A DNA stretch of 64,000 nt from Sarcophilus harrisii (taxonomy: Eukaryota; Chordata; Mammalia; Dasyuromorphia; Dasyuridae), in NCBI RefSeq assembly GCF_902635505.1, contig NC_045427.1, positions 134,525,960 to 134,589,959 on the forward strand, read 5' to 3'. This document shows, piece after piece, positions 13,201 through 23,800 of this stretch. The notes beneath the pieces are model-generated. The model was not told where the DNA came from, searched no databases, and saw only the letters and a list, made by a program, of their open reading frames with translations. The translations under genes and the position numbers were made by a program. Each line of letters starts with the position of its first letter. Positions within the stretch are counted from its first letter, which is position 1.

Positions 13201-16200
13201 ACTCAGGAAATCGCATTCTGACTCTGGGAGAAGTCCCAAAGGATCAAGTCTATGCGCTGAAGCTCAAGGGTATCTCCATCTGCTTCTCCATGTTAAAGGC
13301 TGCACTCAGTGGAAGCTATGTTAACTTTGGGGTCTTCCGACTCTATGGAGATGATGCATTGGACAACGCGTTACAGACCTTTATCAAGCTGCTCCTCTCT
13401 ATTCCACATAGTGACCTCCTGGTAAGGCCTGAATTTATACTAGTATAGTGTAGACTTTCCCTTTCACCTTTCTCTACCTAGGGTAGGATTGTTTTCATTT
13501 GTATTCATTTAAATTAACTATGCTTTGTGTTCTTTATACATGTGTAATTAAATATCAGCTCATAATATCTACTGATGTTTCTCTTAATTTTCATTTTTTA
13601 CCATCTAATCCTAGTCCACATCATCACTTACCACAAGTTTATTCAGCCATTTCCCAATCAATGGAAACCCATTTTGTTTCCAGCTTTTTTTTTTTCCCCC
13701 TACTACAAAGAATGCCTCTATAAATATTTTGATATACCAGATGCCTATCTGTTCTTTACATTCTTGGGGAATGTGCCCAAAAGATCCCTGGACCTAAGAA
13801 TGTGAGCAGTGTAGTAACTTTCTAAACATAATTCAGAATGATTTTTAGTTCAAACTAACAGTTCCACCATTTCTGTCTTTTTTTGCCTTTTAATTTTTAA
13901 TGCATATGAAATAAAATCTGATTATGATGTTATGGGGGAAGGTAATTCACAGTTCTCTAATTCACATTTTTTCTTTTGAAATCTGTTCATAACCTTTAAT
14001 AACTTAAACCATTTAGAGCACTTAATGAATATTTGTTGATTGATGTATTGTGTGTTGTATGTTTTAAATGCTAGTCTGTACTTATTTTTTTGGCCAAACT
14101 ACTCTTTTCTTCCAGCAGTTCTTGTCAAATAGGAACTCTTTCTAGTAGTTTTATCTTTGTGGGTTTTACTTTTTTTTTTAAACTGAACTACTCTGCTTCT
14201 CAATCTTGACTTAATAATCTGTTGCACTAATTTTTAAAAATAATCATGATTTCTGAAAACAAGTGATTTTAAATTGATGCTTTGTAAGCTTTAAATCAAT
14301 TAATGCTAGTTACATCTTTGTTCCAATATGTTAATTTTGATTTGTTGATATATTTTGTAGTTATTTTAAATTGTATTTTTTTTTCTTTCTAGGTTTTTAT
14401 TTTGAAGTATGTTAGTATAGAAGAATTGATGAGGATTGTATTCTGCAATTTTATTGAAATTATTCTTTTATCTTCAGTTGACTTTTATCTTTTCTTTTTG
14501 CCCACAGGATTACCCCAAGCTCAGTCAGTCATATTATTCTTTACTGGAAGTCCTCACCCAGGACCATATGAACTTTATTGCCAGCCTGGAACCCCATGTT
14601 ATCATGTATATTCTTTCTTCCATTTCTGAAGGACTTACTGCACTAGGCAAGTACCTGGGGTCTCTCAACAAGATTGCACCTGTTCTTCATTCACAGCCCA
14701 CATTGTATGGTTATAGAATGAAAAATTTAGTAGCCCCTCTTGGAGTGGAAATCATTGTAATACTTAAAAACTTCTTAAGTACAAATACAAAGTTTCATGA
14801 AGGTAGAACAAAGAAATGAATGTTTGAAGGATTAATCTCATCTATATATATATATTTAACAAAGCAGAAAATGCTTATATAATAACAGGATCCAAAAAAA
14901 CTTAGCCCTTTGTGATATTGGCTCAGCCTATCATTTAGTTGTCATTGAACTTTTTTAACCATAAATTTCTTTGAATAAAAGACAAAATAGAATGAAATTC
15001 AATTAAAAACTTTTTAACATTTAATGATCTCCTATTGTGTGTAGGGCATTTTTCAATCGAAAAGCCAACCATGAATGGTTTTTTGAGTTGTATGGTATTT
15101 CAAGATTGCCACACCCATCCCTATACTCTTTCATTCTGTTGGACATTGATGACTAGTTTAGTTAATTTTTAAACGATCTAAAGAGGGTGTTTTAAGTATT
15201 TTTCTTGGTCTTCAACCATTTTTTATATAACATTAAGAAGTGGAGAATTGATAACATCATGAAGAAAGTACTTATTCTCAGCTGGTAACCCCTTGGCTGA
15301 CTAATTTAACTGCTCCAATTTCCTCTTCTGTAAAATGGATAAAATAATCTGTTCTTTCTCTGTTAGAGGTGATTTTATGTTATCTATAGAACACCAAGGT
15401 AAATATGTAGCAACATCATTACTAGCTAAATTTGCGTAGAAAACATATTGCTTTAATTTTACTTTGTAATGAATTTTTCATTTCCATATAGCACTTAAGT
15501 CTTAGAACTAAATTCTTAATCTCACTTACAGGATTGGTGATTTAGCTAGACTGAAGTATTAATATGACCATGGTTCACTAATTACTTAAGAATTTTATTC
15601 AGTACTATATGCTTTTTGACTTAACGTTAGGAACTGTGCCGTCTTACATGGGGAAAAGAGGCTAATGGGAACTATTGTCCTGGTAGAAACTACCATAGAT
15701 CATTACCTGCTGTCAGGAGTTAACTACAAGTAACCTCTCTGCCCAGGAATTTGAATGAATAGCATCTTGGCTCATTTTTCTCCTTTTTAGACACCATGGT
15801 ATGCACAGGCTGCTGCTCCTGCCTGGACCACATAGTGACATACCTCTTCAAGCAGCTGTCACGTAGCACCAAGAAGAGAACCACCCCGCTGACCCAGGAA
15901 AGTGACCGTTTCCTGCACATTATGCAGCAGCATCCAGAGATGATCCAGCAGGTGAGCAACTTAAGAGTAAGGACAGGGAATTGAATTCTATCAGGAAAGC
16001 AACTTCTGGGAGAGTCCACACAAATGTTTATTTAACATCTAACACCCTAATTATGAAGATAAGTCGGTATCATTTTAGCAAAAATATTACCATATACAAA
16101 TAAGTTTAGGACTTAAGCTTTAGGGTAACAATTCTTGATATACAGCTCTATCTTTTTTTGCCCCAGTTATAAAGTATTGGGAATAAACTAACCGGGATCC

Positions 16201-18674
16201 CTCATTTGATCTGGTTTCCTTTCTGGGTTACAAACATATTTTTAAGACGGCTGATTGGGGTTAGGATATATGTGGTCTTGAGACAATATGAAAACTGTCC
16301 CGTGAACATCAAATTTAGTACCTTGCCCTCATAATCATGATGCTCTAACCAACTGAACTAGCTTTTTATTCTATCAATAGAAACAATTGATACCTTTGGA
16401 AATTTTGTTTATAATAAAGATGAAATGAAATTGTTTTTTAGAGGCAGGTGTTAGAAATAAGGATAGTTAAAGCTTGGTAATACCACCAAACCCCAAAATA
16501 AATCCATAGTAACTATAAATAGCTTATAGACAGGATATCATATAGTTCCTGAATAGCAAGATCTCATAGGCATATTTTTGGGTTTTGTTACTTCCAGATG
16601 CTGTCAACGGTGCTGAATATTATCATTTTTGAGGATTGTCGGAACCAGTGGTCCATGTCCCGACCTCTACTTGGTTTGATATTACTTAATGAAAAGGTAA
16701 AAAAGTCAGGCGCTATGGTTTTAGAATTCTTTGAGAAGATACTATACAGAAGCTAGCTACCTAAAATACAAAGAGAAACACAAAGACAGAGACCTTTTAC
16801 TGGCAGTCTCCAAAGCACTGCCAGGTTGTCTTATATGCACAAATTTAATATTACTAATGCCTTCATTTGGCTCGTTGCCTACCAAATAAAAGACCAGGCT
16901 TCAGGAAGTTTTTAAATATAGATACACACCTGTCACTTTACCTCACCTATGCTTATATTGTTCCCTATGCCCAATATGGCTCCCTCCATGTCCACCTCTT
17001 GAAATGCTACAAATCATATAGTAGGGGCATGATCCAAATCATAAAACTAAACCAAAAGTACTTAACCTTTTCTTGTAGTATGTATGGATCCATCAGGGAG
17101 TCTGCAGGAATGTAACTACGTACATAAAATTAGAAAGGAATCAAATTATAGTGAAATAAAGACTTGTATCTTTTTCCCATCTAAATTCAAACTGCCTGAA
17201 ATCTCTCCAAGGGCCCAAAGCACTACTAGCAGAGGTAGACTTAGGAACCTAGTCTTTGGTTAGGTGATATAAACGCTGAGATGTCTTATCAGGCTTTGGG
17301 GAGAAAAAACACTTATTTTTTATAAATTGATGGACAGCGGGACCTCAGACTATTAACTATTTCAGCTTTTAACTTACCTCTCCCATTAGATTGTGAGCTC
17401 CTAAAAGGAGCTTTAAGAAGGCAGGAACTGTCTTTTATCTTGATATTCCCAGTATTTAACACAAAACCTTGTGCAGAGTAGGCTCTTAAATTTTTACTGA
17501 CTACACCTACAACTTGAATAACATTTCCTTTTATATACTTAATGTATTTACTTTAGATTGTCAGCTCCAAAAGATCTTGTCTTTATTTGCATATAGCAGT
17601 TTTTGTACATACTTTTTAAATTAAGATATATAATGAGAAATTAGTACAGCATTTAAGAATCTGAACTGCTCTTTCCCTTATCTTGTCTTACTTTTACCCC
17701 TCGTAACAGTATTTCTCAGATTTGAGGAACAGTATAGTGAACAGCCAGCCCCCTGAAAAACAGCAGGCAATGCATCTGTGTTTTGAGAATCTGATGGAAG
17801 GCATTGAACGAAATCTTCTGACAAAAAACAGAGATAGGTGAGTATATAGTGATAACATTTTCTAATGGGACAACATGGCTACCAAATTTACAACCCTTTT
17901 ACGAGTCTTTCCTTACTCAGAAAATACTATAAATAATAATATTTTCTGATGGAAACTAACCTCTTTTCCTTATCTTAAATGTTGAGTAACTAACTATCCT
18001 GCTTGTCTACTGGAAGCACTATCATATGGAAATATCTCTGGAAGCAGATGACTATGTGCTTCTCATAGTTCTGCTGTCAATTTCACTGTGACCTTGGATT
18101 TTTATAATCTAGTTTCCTTAGTAAAATGAGAATGTTGGGAAATTCCCAAAGTTCCTTTGAACTCAAAGATTTTGAGTTCTAACTAAAGTAGCCCTTAAGA
18201 ATTTTACCTAGAAGCAATTAGATAGTGCAGTAACTGGAACACTGGTTCTGGGGTCAGGAGGACCCGAGTTCAAGTCTGCCCAAAGACACTTAGAACTTAC
18301 TAGCTTGTGGTCCTGAACAAGTCACTTGACTTCAGTTGCTGCAAAAAAAAAAAATTTTTTTTTTTTTTTTTACTAAACCCTACCTGCAAATTTTCTTCTT
18401 TATTGTGAACCTGTGGCTTAATTAGAACCCTACAACAGAGCCTTCAAAGTGGAAAGAGAGAATATCAGATGGTCAGTGTTGGTTTTCATGTTTAGGTAGG
18501 CAGCATTTCACTGAAATGGAGAGAAACATTCCTAAGACAGAGATTCTCCTTCCTGCAACCTACATGATTTTTCTCTGCAGGTTCACCCAGAACTTATCAG
18601 CGTTTCGTCGGGAAGTCAATGACTCCATGAAAAATTCCACCTATGGCGTGAATAGCAATGACATGATGAGCTGA
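1234..18674 (+). CDS. XPO7: XPO7 (exportin-7 / RanBP16), C-terminal 18 coding exons
   Basis: Importin-beta superfamily nuclear transport receptor. It binds RanGTP and carries protein cargo across the nuclear pore; it is built of HEAT repeats. Coding exons seen: 1234-1406, 3133-3326, 3654-3759, 5362-5497, 5947-6020, 7092-7172, 7775-7838, 8319-8427, 8936-9042, 10853-10941, 11535-11642, 12427-12509, 13207-13421, 14508-14646, 15791-15951, 16598-16696, 17710-17837, 18581-18674. They sum to 2160 nt (719 residues plus TGA) and every junction keeps frame. The protein starts at [11 protein letters not shown], runs through [18 protein letters not shown], and ends [13 protein letters not shown], nearly identical to recalled human XPO7 (1087 aa). 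The window therefore holds about residues 369-1087; the N-terminal Ran-binding part lies upstream. Introns after 7172, 10941 and 14646 have non-GT-AG or minor-class signals and are listed separately. All others are GT-AG. The gene is intact. Confidence 0.98.
2055..2168 (-). mobile_element. Marsupial SINE (tRNA-headed CORE-SINE type), degraded
   Basis: Reads on the plus strand as GAGGTTAAAGTAACATGCCCAG ... GATCCTCCTGATTTC ... CTATCCACTTTGCCATCTAGCTGCC, the complement of the standard SINE head and body. It lies in an XPO7 intron. Confidence 0.8.
5031..5140 (-). mobile_element. Degraded SINE
   Basis: AAGTGACTTGCCCAGGTTCACACAG ... ACCTTGAACCTAG ... CATGCTACCTCT is a diverged reverse-oriented SINE body in an XPO7 intron. 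Confidence 0.6.
7173..7774 (+). other. XPO7: U12-type AT-AC intron in XPO7
   Basis: The exon ends ...TCTATCGG and the intron opens ATATCCTTTT, the perfect minor-spliceosome AT-AC donor. Near the 3' end is TTCCTTGAC (7745-7753), a close match to the U12 branch consensus TTCCTTAAC. The intron ends AC at 7774, 22 nt after the branch adenosine. Joining gives GG|G TAC AGT AGT, i.e. Gly-Tyr-Ser-Ser, the expected XPO7 sequence ([13 protein letters not shown]). No GT donor near the exon end gives this frame. Confidence 0.93.
9350..9530 (+). mobile_element. MIR-like SINE
   Basis: CTCTGGCAGTATGACTT ... AACCTCAGTTTTCC ... CTATAAAATGGAAATAATAA ... AAGCACTGTATAAATGTGAA follows the MIR core and 3' part. 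It lies in an XPO7 intron. Confidence 0.75.
10230..10360 (+). mobile_element. MIR-like SINE fragment
   Basis: Contains ACTCTTGAACAAGTCAGTCATTC and GAGCCTCAGTTTCCTGG, which resemble the MIR middle. It is diverged and lies in an XPO7 intron. Confidence 0.55.
10942..11534 (+). other. XPO7: U12-type GT-AG intron in XPO7
   Basis: The donor reads GTATCCTGAC (U12 GT-AG consensus GTATCCTTT). The branch-like motif TTCCTTAGC lies at 11513-11521, with the putative branch A 15 nt before the CACAG acceptor at 11530-11534. There is no long polypyrimidine tract, as usual for this class. The join AT|G TAC gives Trp-Met-Tyr-Pro-Ser-Tyr; recalled human has Ile in place of Met, because the first base of the downstream exon is G here. 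Confidence 0.85.
13610..13800 (-). mobile_element. Old L1-like 3' fragment
   Basis: TTATTCAGCCATTTCCCAATCAATGG ... TTTCCAGCTTTTT ... AAAGAATGCCTCTATAAATATTTT parallels the reverse-oriented L1 3' ends at 33.2-33.4 kb and 34.4-34.6 kb, but is more diverged. Confidence 0.55.
14647..15790 (+). other. XPO7: GC-AG intron in XPO7
   Basis: The exon ends GCACTAG and the intron opens GCAAGT, a GC donor with otherwise ideal U1 pairing (AG|GCAAGT). The acceptor is CTTTTTAG at 15783-15790. The join G|AC ACC ATG gives Leu-Asp-Thr-Met-Val-Cys-Thr-Gly as in other exportin-7 proteins. No GT donor lies close enough to keep frame. Confidence 0.93.
16298..16372 (-). pseudogene. Degenerate tRNA-like sequence (tRNA pseudogene or tRNA-derived repeat)
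   Basis: On the minus strand, in an XPO7 intron, GCTAGTTCAGTTGGTTAGAGC matches the D-arm/A-box of isoleucine-type tRNAs. It is followed by a possible anticodon arm and GGGCAAGGT, then a decayed T-arm (AATTTGATGTT in place of GGTTCGATCC). The B box and acceptor stem are not intact, so it is probably not functional. Confidence 0.45.
17380..17520 (+). mobile_element. LINE-2-like 3' end
   Basis: ATTAGATTGTGAGCTCCTAAAAGG ... GGCAGGAACTGTC ... CCCAGTATTTAACACA ... AGTAGGCTCTTAAATTTTTACTGA follows the conserved L2 3' end. A second weaker piece starts at about 17556. Confidence 0.65.
18211..18354 (+). mobile_element. Marsupial SINE with poly(A) tail
   Basis: GTTCTGGGGTCAGGAGGACCCGAGTTCAAGTCTG ... 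GACACTTAGAACTTACTAGC ... AACAAGTCACTTGACTTCAGTTGC then A(12). Near full-length copy in the last XPO7 introns. Confidence 0.85.
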
Positions 18675-20275
18675 CACCTTACCGGATTCCATCTGTACAG
18701 AGCAGTGTCCCTTTGGTCTGGCCCAGAGGGTTGAACAATTCTGAGGGGGAGAGGGTATGGCTGACCCTTGCTCCTCCCTCTGGGGGGGGATTACAAAGGT
18801 CAGTTTGGCTGTTTTCCCAGGGAAGAGGGGTGTGAGCCTGTGCTCACCAGGGGGCAGGGCACTGCTTGGTTCCTGGGAGGTGGGGTGGGGTTGGGGGAAG
18901 TGGGGATAGTAAGCAGGAAGGTGTGAGAATCCAGCCCCCTCTTCCTAGTGGAGGGGAAGAACCCCAGCGTCCTGACACAACCTGCCTTGTATAAACATGT
19001 ACATTTTTTCATAACATTTTGAACAAGGTTTATATTGACTCAAGTTTAAAAAAAAAAAAAAGTGTGATTGAAAAATTTTTACAGAGTCTAGTGCACCAAT
19101 GCTGAAGTGAGGGGTTGTGTATGCAAGTGATGAAAATGTGTATTCTGGTGGCCTGAAGCTTTACTGGATGAGGGTGTGTGAAAGTGCAGAGATATATTTA
19201 GTGACAAGCGTAGAGAGAGGCAAAAAAAAAAAAAAAAAAAAAAAAAGTAATTCCAAAATGTATATTTTTTCTTATTGTCCGTCCCTTCACTTCTCCCTGA
19301 AATTACCACTTCCTGTTACTGTCTTAACCCTTGTTATTAGGAACTCTAAGCCATGTCCAACCAAGCACCATCCCTCCTTTACTATGTTTTAAAACTTTCC
19401 CCCTCCCCCCTCCACCACTGACAGATACTCCAGCTAAAGTGTTTTGTTCCTTTCTCCCACTTCCCTGGACAAAGGCCTCTTGCTCTAAAGGCAGTGTGAT
19501 TTTTACCAGAATGTTAAATGATTTCTTGGGTCTCTGAACTATGGAGACAAATAGGAGCTGAAATAAAAGCTTATTGCCCTGGGGCTGAACAGCTCTGAAC
19601 ATGGCTACTTCCGGCCAAGTTCCTGTGGCCAACAACTTTTAGTCTTCCCCAGCCCTTGAGGCAGAGTGTGTGTGTGTGTGTGTGCGCGCGCGCGTGTGTA
19701 TGTATGTGTGTGTGTGGATATTTATATATATCTATATATACCCTGCACTCATGAATGTATGAGCTGGAGAAAGTTACCACAATGGAGGGGGTTCTTAATA
19801 ACAAGGTCTGCCTAGCATGAAATATTTAACATCCTTCTCTTGTCCCTTTTAAAAAGACATTTTTTTCCTTTTTAAAAAAAAAACCCACCATAGTAAATGT
19901 TTTTAATATTGAAAACAAAAAATACCTACAGAGTAATTAATAGAAAAAGCTGTTTGCCTTGTACCTTTCCCAGAATTGTTGCTGCTAGTTGTGTGCATCT
20001 CTAGTTCAGCTCTTGCCCAAGGAATACATCAATTAGGTTTTATTTTCATTTCTCTTCCCTTGCCCACCCCCCCAACCCAACCCTGTTTAGTTTCTTGTTT
20101 TTGTTTCTTTTTGGTTTTGTGTTTTCGTTTTGTGTTTTGTTTTTTGTTCTTTCCTCTGGCGATTGTGTGTTGGGTCCTTTCTTGCGTGGTCAGATTGACG
20201 GTTGACTTGTAAGGGTGTTTGCTACATACAGTGTAAGCATTGTGACCGCCAATAAACTTCAATGGTTTCTACTGA
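18675..20275 (+). other. XPO7: XPO7 3' UTR with poly(A) signals
   Basis: Sequence after the TGA. An AATAAA hexamer at 20251-20256 is the likely distal poly(A) signal, preceded by T/G-rich sequence. A proximal AATAAA at 19562-19567 could give a UTR about 700 nt shorter. The UTR contains an A run of about 26 near 19220-19245, an alternating TG/CG tract at 19667-19717, and a T/G-rich block at 20088-20150. The true cleavage site is inferred. Confidence 0.75.
19667..19735. repeat. Alternating (TG)n(CG)n(TG)n microsatellite
   Basis: Pure purine-pyrimidine alternation: TG repeats, then CGCGCGCGCG, then TGTG/TATG repeats, followed by TATATCTATATATA. It lies in the XPO7 3' UTR. Such tracts can adopt Z-DNA. 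Confidence 0.9.
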
Positions 20276-20795
20276 ATTTATTCTCATCCAGTTGTTTAAG
20301 TGTTCTAACCATAAGCATGGATATTAAAGCATATAATGGTTGGTATATTGCCAGTAGCTAGCCAATTAGCATTATAAACAAACCTACTTCTAGCCACAAA
20401 TGTACAAGAGATATAGCAAAGTTGAAATTTGTTTTATAGTTGCCTTACAAGTTAGAGCAATTAAAGAGCACATGTTTCTGGAACTATTTGGTTCTGAGAA
20501 CAATGAGTAAGATTCAGAAAGATAAAATACAAAGAAAGTCCTTTTTATAAAAGTTTCCCCGCATATAAAGTTCACCAAAACAACATGTCTTGTATTTTTG
20601 TATTTTTTTTTTTAAAGGTATGGCCTATATCCATACCATTCATAAGATCAGGTTTTTTGTTGACTGATTGCTCCTTGAACAGTTCTGAACACTGCCTCTT
20701 TTGTTCAACTACGCCCTGAGAAGTTTGTGTGACAACTCCAGTGGTCGAATCAGGAAACTACACACAGCAGATGGCAAATCAAATGATGATGCCTC

Positions 20796-20801
20796 TTTAA
20801 T
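20796..20801 (-). terminator. PBDC1: Candidate PBDC1 poly(A) signal ATTAAA
   Basis: The minus strand reads ATTAAA about 73 nt after the stop codon. A second candidate is AATAAA on the minus strand near 20275, which would make the PBDC1 and XPO7 transcripts meet or overlap. Which one is used cannot be told from sequence. Confidence 0.4.
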
Positions 20802-20873
20802 CCACAAAGGTTTCTGCAAGTTCCCTTGGATATTAGATTCAGTGATCTGAAAGACTGAGGGCTCCTGCAGCCT

Positions 20874-23800
20874 TTACCTGGGCATAGTACTGTCTTTTTC
20901 TGATGCTCCATTCTGCTGACCACCGTTGTAAACAGCTCTATTATAACCTTCCCTGTTCCGAGCTATTTCAATAGCAAAAAACTGTATCCTGGTAGCTGGA
21001 AAGCAAGGAGAGTTACATTTCAGATCACCTTTTCTTCTGACAAGAACTTCTCCCAGCTCAAAGGTTTTTATCCACAAGAAAACTGCAAAAGGCATAGGAG
21101 AAATTCTAACAGTAAGTTCTCAAATAAGAGACTATCTGCAGACAATACTCACCAAAGATAGTGTTTTCTTCACTATATCCCTGAGTACAATCCAGCCGCA
21201 GCAGTGTACCATAATTGAAATCTTCAACAATACCATTGAACTTCATGCAAAATGGTCTCCACTTCTAAGAAAGAAAAACCCCAACCAGAAAAAAACAAAC
21301 ATACTTAGCTACTATAGTCCTCCCTATATTGCCTATTGGAGGCAAGTTTACACCAGGATTAAAATTATTATTCACTGTCAGGACAAGAATTTAACAACTA
21401 GTAGATCCAAGCAGTGTTCCATATAGGTCAAAAATTTTGATGCCCCTGGTCCTAAAGTTAGAAGAATAGAGGTAGGCCTGATAGTGCAACACAAGAAGCA
21501 CTTGCTACTGGGGAAGATAAAACTGGTAGATTTGCTTAAGATTAGGAATTTTGAGCCTAAGTCAGACATTGTCAGTTCTAGGAGCAGGAAGCCACCAGGT
21601 TGTGTAGAAGTGCAAACTAGCCCATTATAGCAAGATACAGTTTCCATGTGTATGGACAGTTGGGCTGGGACATGAATAATCACTGCACTATATTAGCCTG
21701 GCTGAGACATGGAAAGAGATGCAACATTACTCTTCTTCCTCCCTCCCCCGCCCCCCCCCCCAAAAAAAAAAAAAAGGAGGAGGAGGGGGGGGAAAGGGAA
21801 GGCTGGAGATTGGACTTTCTTGCTTAAAATGGTTGAATATGTAATAATTAGGATTAATGATAGTAATGCTTTATTTAAGTAGAAAAAAGTCAATCTTTTC
21901 TCTAAAATTACAAATTAAATTTTTAAAAGTACATGCCAATTTTTTAACAGTTTATAGTTATGAGATAAAACCTAAAATGCCTCATTGTAACCTTTCTTTA
22001 AATATCCAAAAGGCAAGAAACCCCACATGATCAGAAAACATCAGCCCCTGAATATATATAATCATTCACTCTTGATACTTCATATTTCTATGTTTCTATA
22101 GATTCTAATATTAAGCACGGACACTATTAAGTGTCTGAGGCCAGATTTGAAGTCTTCCTGACTTCAGGGCTCTATCCACTGTGCCACCTAGCTGCCCCAC
22201 GTTAAACCACAATTTTAATGTAGTTCTTAAAAGATCTTTCTTACTTCTTTAGCTGGTTCTGATTTGAGCTCTTCTGGGTCCAACACATCTATCTTGAGTT
22301 TTCCAAAACTCTCCCGGAACTCTGAATAGATCTGGTCATCCACTTTAGTGAGTCTTAGGAACAGGGGGTCAACTGAAGAAATTAGCTGCCAGATAAAGGA
22401 AAGGGAATATTTCAAAGAAAAGTCTGGAATTTCTCATAACAATTATTATTATAAAGGATATTGCAATTCTCCTGACCTTGGTCTACTCTTGTTTCTACTA
22501 TACAATCATAAATCTGTAGTGGGAAGGAAGGAACGTTTAGTCCAAGCCCTTCATGTTACAGAAGAGGAAACTAAATGATATGTCTTAAGGTCTACAGGTA
22601 GAAAATGGCAAAAGTGGAATTTGAACTCAAGTCCTTTTCAAAATTATCACTTTCTCTACTACTGTACCACTGTCTCTTAGGAATTAGAAACTTTTGTTAG
22701 TCACCCAATCTGAAAAAGAATAAGAAATATATACAGCAGTTCTTTTGTTGTGCCAAAATAAAGTTCTCCTTAATTTTTTTCTACTTTTTAACCCCAAGCT
22801 GAATTACCACCCCAAGCCTCCCAGAAGACTGTAAAATGCCTGGCGCTGTGAAGGGTCTTCTTAATTCTATTTGAGTAATTGAAATAAAAAAGACTCACAT
22901 TGTAATAAACCTCAGCATGCTGCATAGCCTTCATGGCCCAAACCATCTCAATGTTAGGCTGCAATATAACAACAACAACAAAAAGTTATCTCAGCACTGC
23001 TGTTGGCTTGTCACAAAAAGCAAGCAGTCTAAACTGAAGGGAACATGAGGAAAATCATTCTGGGCAGATAGACAAGATGAGTGACAAAGAGATTCTCGAG
23101 GACACACCTGAGAACAAGTGATGGCACCCAAGCTGTGCTGTGTTTGGCATCTCTAACTGCCAGTTGTCAAAAGTTAACAAGTAGGCTAGATGGATCATGA
23201 ATCTCAACAATTACATTGCTCTCACAGTTGCAAGAGATGCTGTTGGAGATAGTCATGTATACTCAGATCTTTTAAAAAACACTGGATTGTAGTCAGGTGG
23301 AGTATTTGCTTATTAATTCCTTAGCTCTTAAGATTGATTTGTTTGTGTGCCTTGAGTCTTCAAATGTAAAATGAAATTAATCTATGCTCCTATAATCAAA
23401 GGCAACATACAATGCAAACAAGATGTTTTATTTTTAAAAGCTCTTTGTATTCATGTTCCATTATTAAATGCCTACTATATACAAGGCATTGTGGAATATT
23501 ACACATTATTCTAAATTAAGTGCATAAGGTAAGATAAAATATCATTTTTAGCTATATAAAATCAAAGAAGTTAGATGGGGATTCCAAATTAGGATTTCAG
23601 GGACAGATAATGGTTTAACAAATGACACTGGAGGTTGAAGCATGTAAGGACAAAGATCAGAAATGAAAGTTCAGGTGTCTGGTGTCTGTCTCTTTTAAAA
23701 GGAAAGTAGAGGGAGATAAGTCTATAAAGGTAAATTATAGCCAGTTTATAGAAGGCTTGAATACTAGGCTAAGGCAGCAAGGTGGCACAGTGGATACAGT

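Noticed and set aside
16298-16372. Functional tRNA gene
   Set aside because: The B box and acceptor stem are degraded.
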